Origin: Chryseobacterium camelliae
GTDB taxonomy: Bacteria; Bacteroidota; Bacteroidia; Flavobacteriales; Weeksellaceae
Assembly (NCBI RefSeq): GCF_027920545.1
Contig: NZ_CP115859.1
Location: forward strand, 2,697,001 to 2,761,000
Reading direction: 5' to 3'
DNA: 64,000 nucleotides
The position numbers and the translations under genes were made by a program. This document shows positions 62,383-64,000 of this stretch, piece by piece (position 1 is the first letter of the stretch; every line of letters starts with the position of its first letter). A model generated the notes under the pieces. That model was not told the DNA's origin. It saw only the letters and a program-made list of their open reading frames with translations, and ran no database searches.

Positions 62383-62697
62383 ATAATATTGATTATTTGA
62401 TTTGGGATTGTATGCTAGCTAATTTAAGTATATTATATATTTTTTCAAAAAGAAATCTTAATTCTATCACTAGATTTACGATTTATTCCACTCTAAAATT
62501 TAATTTTAAGATTAGTAGAGTTAATTAATGCTTGCTACTCAGTAATAAATTATTTTTCTGTAACTGAATTTGATCTTAAACACGCTTAAACCCATCTACA
62601 TCCAGAATACTCCATGAAGTTCCAATATTTTTATAAATAGCTGATATAAAGTAAATATAACCACATCTAACTCCACATAAATACACGGGGGACATTA
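62383..62697. other. Non-coding right edge of the island
   Basis: About 315 bases without a gene. It holds AAACACGCTTAAA at 62578-62590, which also occurs at 60391-60403, and a shorter ACGCTTAAAC at 33331-33340 near attL. Such words near both ends could be recombinase arm sites, but chance repeats of this size are expected in AT-rich DNA. Confidence 0.4.
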
Positions 62698-62718
62698 CAG
62701 GTGGGACCACTACAAAAA
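62698..62718 (+). repeat. attR: right copy of 21-bp direct repeat
   Basis: Identical to 33251-33271. It is preceded by unrelated sequence and not by a complete tRNA, which is what integration into the tRNA 3' end leaves behind. Confidence 0.85.
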
Positions 62719-62753
62719 AAGACATTTACAGTATTATTGTAAGTGTCTTTTTT
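62715..62753 (+). terminator. Original tRNA terminator, now beyond attR
   Basis: AAAAAAGACATTTACA pairs with TGTAAGTGTCTTTTTT (one G-T pair) across a 7-base loop, followed by a T run. In the island-free chromosome it would directly follow the CAU tRNA. Confidence 0.8.
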
Positions 62754-62933
62754 ATTCATATGTACATATGTTTTAATTTGGTTTGCTTTTTCATTTCACA
62801 AGCACTATAAAACAAACCATCTTGATATCAAAAGGCATAATATGGATAATGTATGAGGAATGCCACTCCATAAATATTATCGAATTCAATTTGCCATCAG
62901 TATAATCAATCAACTTGAAAGTATATTCTTTTA

Positions 62934-63012
62934 TGAGAGGAAAGGATTTGAACCCTCGTACTGTTACCAGTATACTACCTTTCCAGGGTAGCTCCTTCAA
63001 TCTAGGATAGCC
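62934..63012 (-). pseudogene. tRNA-Ser(GGA)-like remnant
   Basis: On the minus strand an anticodon arm CTACC-CTGGAAA-GGTAG, a long class-II variable arm TACTG-GTAA-CAGTA, and a T-arm with GAGGG-TTCAAAT-CCTTT can be drawn. The anticodon GGA means Ser. A 4-bp D-arm-like hairpin TCCT-AGATTGA-AGGA is also present. The 3' acceptor strand CCTCTCA has no partner upstream, so the 5' part is lost or replaced. It may be a scar of an earlier integration. The 69-codon frame across it is not treated as a gene. Confidence 0.5.
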
Positions 63013-63024
63013 GATGAAAGAGTA

Positions 63025-63372
63025 TTATTTTCGATAAAGCACAATTTTCCTTTCCGAATCTTCTGTTTTTAAAACGAGTTTATCTTCTTTAATGGTAACT
63101 ATTCCGAATAATCTATTCGGAGTGTCTTCCTTTTCAGGACCTTCATACGATAACGTTAAGATATCGTTTGCAATGTGATAGCTTCCTGTGGTGATTGTTG
63201 TAATATCAAATGAAAATGTTTCTTTAAACTTGTTTCCCTCCAATATATGCAAACAGAATTTATCCGTTTTTGTACAATAGTTGCCGACTATAATTGCTTT
63301 TGTTTGTGAGAATAAGAAGTTGGAGCTGAGAATAGAAAACGCGATAAGGCAAAAAAATAGTAATTTTTTCAT
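63025..63372 (-). CDS. Small exported protein of unknown function
   Basis: The 115-residue product has a signal peptide (MKKLLFFCLIAFSILSSNFLFSQ). The mature part of about 92 residues is a single beta-rich domain (IIVGNYCTKTDKFCLHILEGNKF ... LFGIVTIKEDKLVLKTE) with two Cys that could form a disulfide. This recalls small lipocalin-like or copper-resistance-type barrels, but no family mark is visible. It stands alone next to the island. Confidence 0.65.
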   Translation of the reverse strand: MKKLLFFCLIAFSILSSNFLFSQTKAIIVGNYCTKTDKFCLHILEGNKFKETFSFDITTITTGSYHIANDILTLSYEGPEKEDTPNRLFGIVTIKEDKLVLKTEDSERKIVLYRK

Positions 63373-63587
63373 ACGCTGATTTTACATTTTAAAAAGTTTT
63401 CAAGTTTAAGAATTTAATTCGAAAATCATTATGAAAACGATGATTTTTTTAGATAAATCTGAATTTATCTTTTTTATATTAAAATTTATCTTAAATACAT
63501 ATTGTTTCTTATTGCAACTGTATGTTTGTATACTCCGCTAATCGCCGATGAAATGACAGAAGTTGCCCGGAATTTTTTCAGAATATA

Positions 63588-63622
63588 AAAAAGAGTTTTA
63601 CAGATAAGTAAAACTCTTTTTT
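63588..63622 (-). terminator. Terminator after deoD
   Basis: AAAAAGAGTTTTAC pairs perfectly with GTAAAACTCTTTTT across a 6-base AGATAA loop, with A/T runs on both sides. It is about 40 bases after the deoD stop on the minus strand. A second hairpin, AGATAAAT-CTGA-ATTTATCT at 63451-63470, lies further on. Confidence 0.85.
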
Positions 63623-63661
63623 ATTAATTATTTTCAAGCAGTTAGCAAATTTATTTGCTTT

Positions 63662-64000
63662 TTACAAACTCTTAACAGCCGATTCCAAAGCCAGTTCCAT
63701 CATAGGTTTTAAAGCTGTTTCTCTTTCGTCGGCAGAGATTTTTTCATGGGTAGGAATAATATCCGTTACCGTAAGAATCGTGGCTGCGTTTTTTCCTAAA
63801 TGTTGAGCATTGGCAAATAATCCGAAAGCCTCCATTTCTACAGCGGGACAATTGTATTTGGTGGCAATAGCAGGAACAGCAGGATCTTTTCTGTAGAAAA
63901 TATCACTACTGTGAACATTAATGGCCTTTGTTTTTAAAGATAATTCTTCAGCAGTTGCATTAATCGTATCAAAAATAGTCCCCTGATGAGAAATAATATC
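63662..64000 (-). CDS. deoD: Purine nucleoside phosphorylase, 3' part (5' end outside window)
   Basis: The last 112 codons on the minus strand read DIISHQGTIFDTINATAE, then CPAVEMEAFGLFANA, AATILTVTDII and the end ALESAVKSL. The VEMEAFGLFANA stretch holds the conserved Glu of the DeoD-type hexameric purine nucleoside phosphorylase, which splits purine (deoxy)nucleosides with phosphate. The 5' half lies beyond 64000. The stop is at 63662-63664. Confidence 0.93.
   Translation of the reverse strand, partial: DIISHQGTIFDTINATAEELSLKTKAINVHSSDIFYRKDPAVPAIATKYNCPAVEMEAFGLFANAQHLGKNAATILTVTDIIPTHEKISADERETALKPMMELALESAVKSL

Larger units (their letters stand above)
33251..62718. mobile_element. About 29.5-kb integrated genomic island in the CAU tRNA gene
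   Basis: The island is bounded by exact 21-bp direct repeats of the tRNA 3' end and encodes a tyrosine recombinase, a replication module, a second plasmid-like origin, RHS-type proteins and a likely defence locus. By eye the right half is more AT-rich than the flanking chromosome. The recombinase lies about 6 kb inside the left end, not next to an att site, so the island may be composite. I see no conjugation genes, so it would need help for transfer or could be phage/plasmid-satellite-like. Confidence 0.8.

Noticed and set aside
62791..63000. 69-residue minus-strand frame
   Set aside because: Its N-terminal part is the translation of the tRNA-Ser-like remnant, and no family feature or signal is visible.

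Overview
The window looks like the chromosome of a member of Bacteroidota, Flavobacteriia, most likely Chryseobacterium or a close relative (Weeksellaceae). The reasons are the low GC, promoters of the TTTG / TAnnTTTG type, type IX secretion sorting tails, Bacteroidota-type lipoboxes, DUF6443-type RHS proteins, and a complex I operon whose NuoG lacks the large C-terminal domain. Genus level is an inference from style, not a database match.

Left part (1-33 kb) is ordinary chromosome. It starts with a partial gene (perhaps a GAF-domain protein). A compact minus-strand set at 1.1-6.6 kb follows: two LysM proteins, one with a PAAR-like DUF4280 tip, a large protein with a GH19 lysozyme/chitinase-like domain, and two small lipoproteins that could be immunity proteins. 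The complete 14-gene nuoA-N operon (complex I) covers 6.8-21.2 kb on the minus strand. It is interrupted by an outer-membrane barrel gene between nuoF and nuoG and by repeat-like spacers. From 21.3 to 33.1 kb come housekeeping genes: GNAT protein, YugP-type metallopeptidase, YigZ, RibD, DUF349 protein, AroE, a secreted EndA-type nuclease, a LolC/E-type permease, RbfA and methylmalonyl-CoA epimerase.

At 33,189 there is a tRNA gene with anticodon CAU. Its 3' end is repeated exactly (21 bp) at 62,698, so 33.25-62.72 kb is read as a roughly 29.5 kb integrated island. Its modules, in order, are: (1) 33.5-40.6 kb, a replication and integration module with a HTH protein, a primase/helicase-type ATPase, a DEDDy exonuclease and a family A DNA polymerase encoded as two adjacent genes, a phage II/X-like replication protein, and a tyrosine recombinase; (2) 41.1-50.8 kb, a T9SS-sorted propeller-like protein, two giant YD/RHS proteins and a small lipoprotein; (3) 50.9-52.9 kb, a decayed gene, then a plasmid-type origin (AT-rich 13-mers plus five 22-bp iterons) in front of a duplicated winged-helix initiator and an XRE regulator; (4) 53-54.4 kb, two lipoproteins; (5) 54.8-62.4 kb, a probable defence locus.

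The defence locus is the most interesting part. It holds a Vsr-type endonuclease, a C5 cytosine methyltransferase, a 768-residue protein with two separate GHKL ATPase domains (MORC/Hsp90-like at the N-terminus, histidine-kinase-like at the C-terminus), an atypical receiver-like protein and a small caspase/CHAT-like protein with a His-Cys pair. The last four genes overlap one another and must be co-expressed. Two opposite-strand genes next to them each carry a HEPN-type R-x4-H motif, one together with a zinc ribbon. The arrangement suggests a methylation-linked sensor that signals through a two-component-like relay to a protease effector, with possible RNase partners.

Right of the island are a tRNA-Ser-like remnant, a small exported protein and the 3' part of deoD (purine nucleoside phosphorylase).
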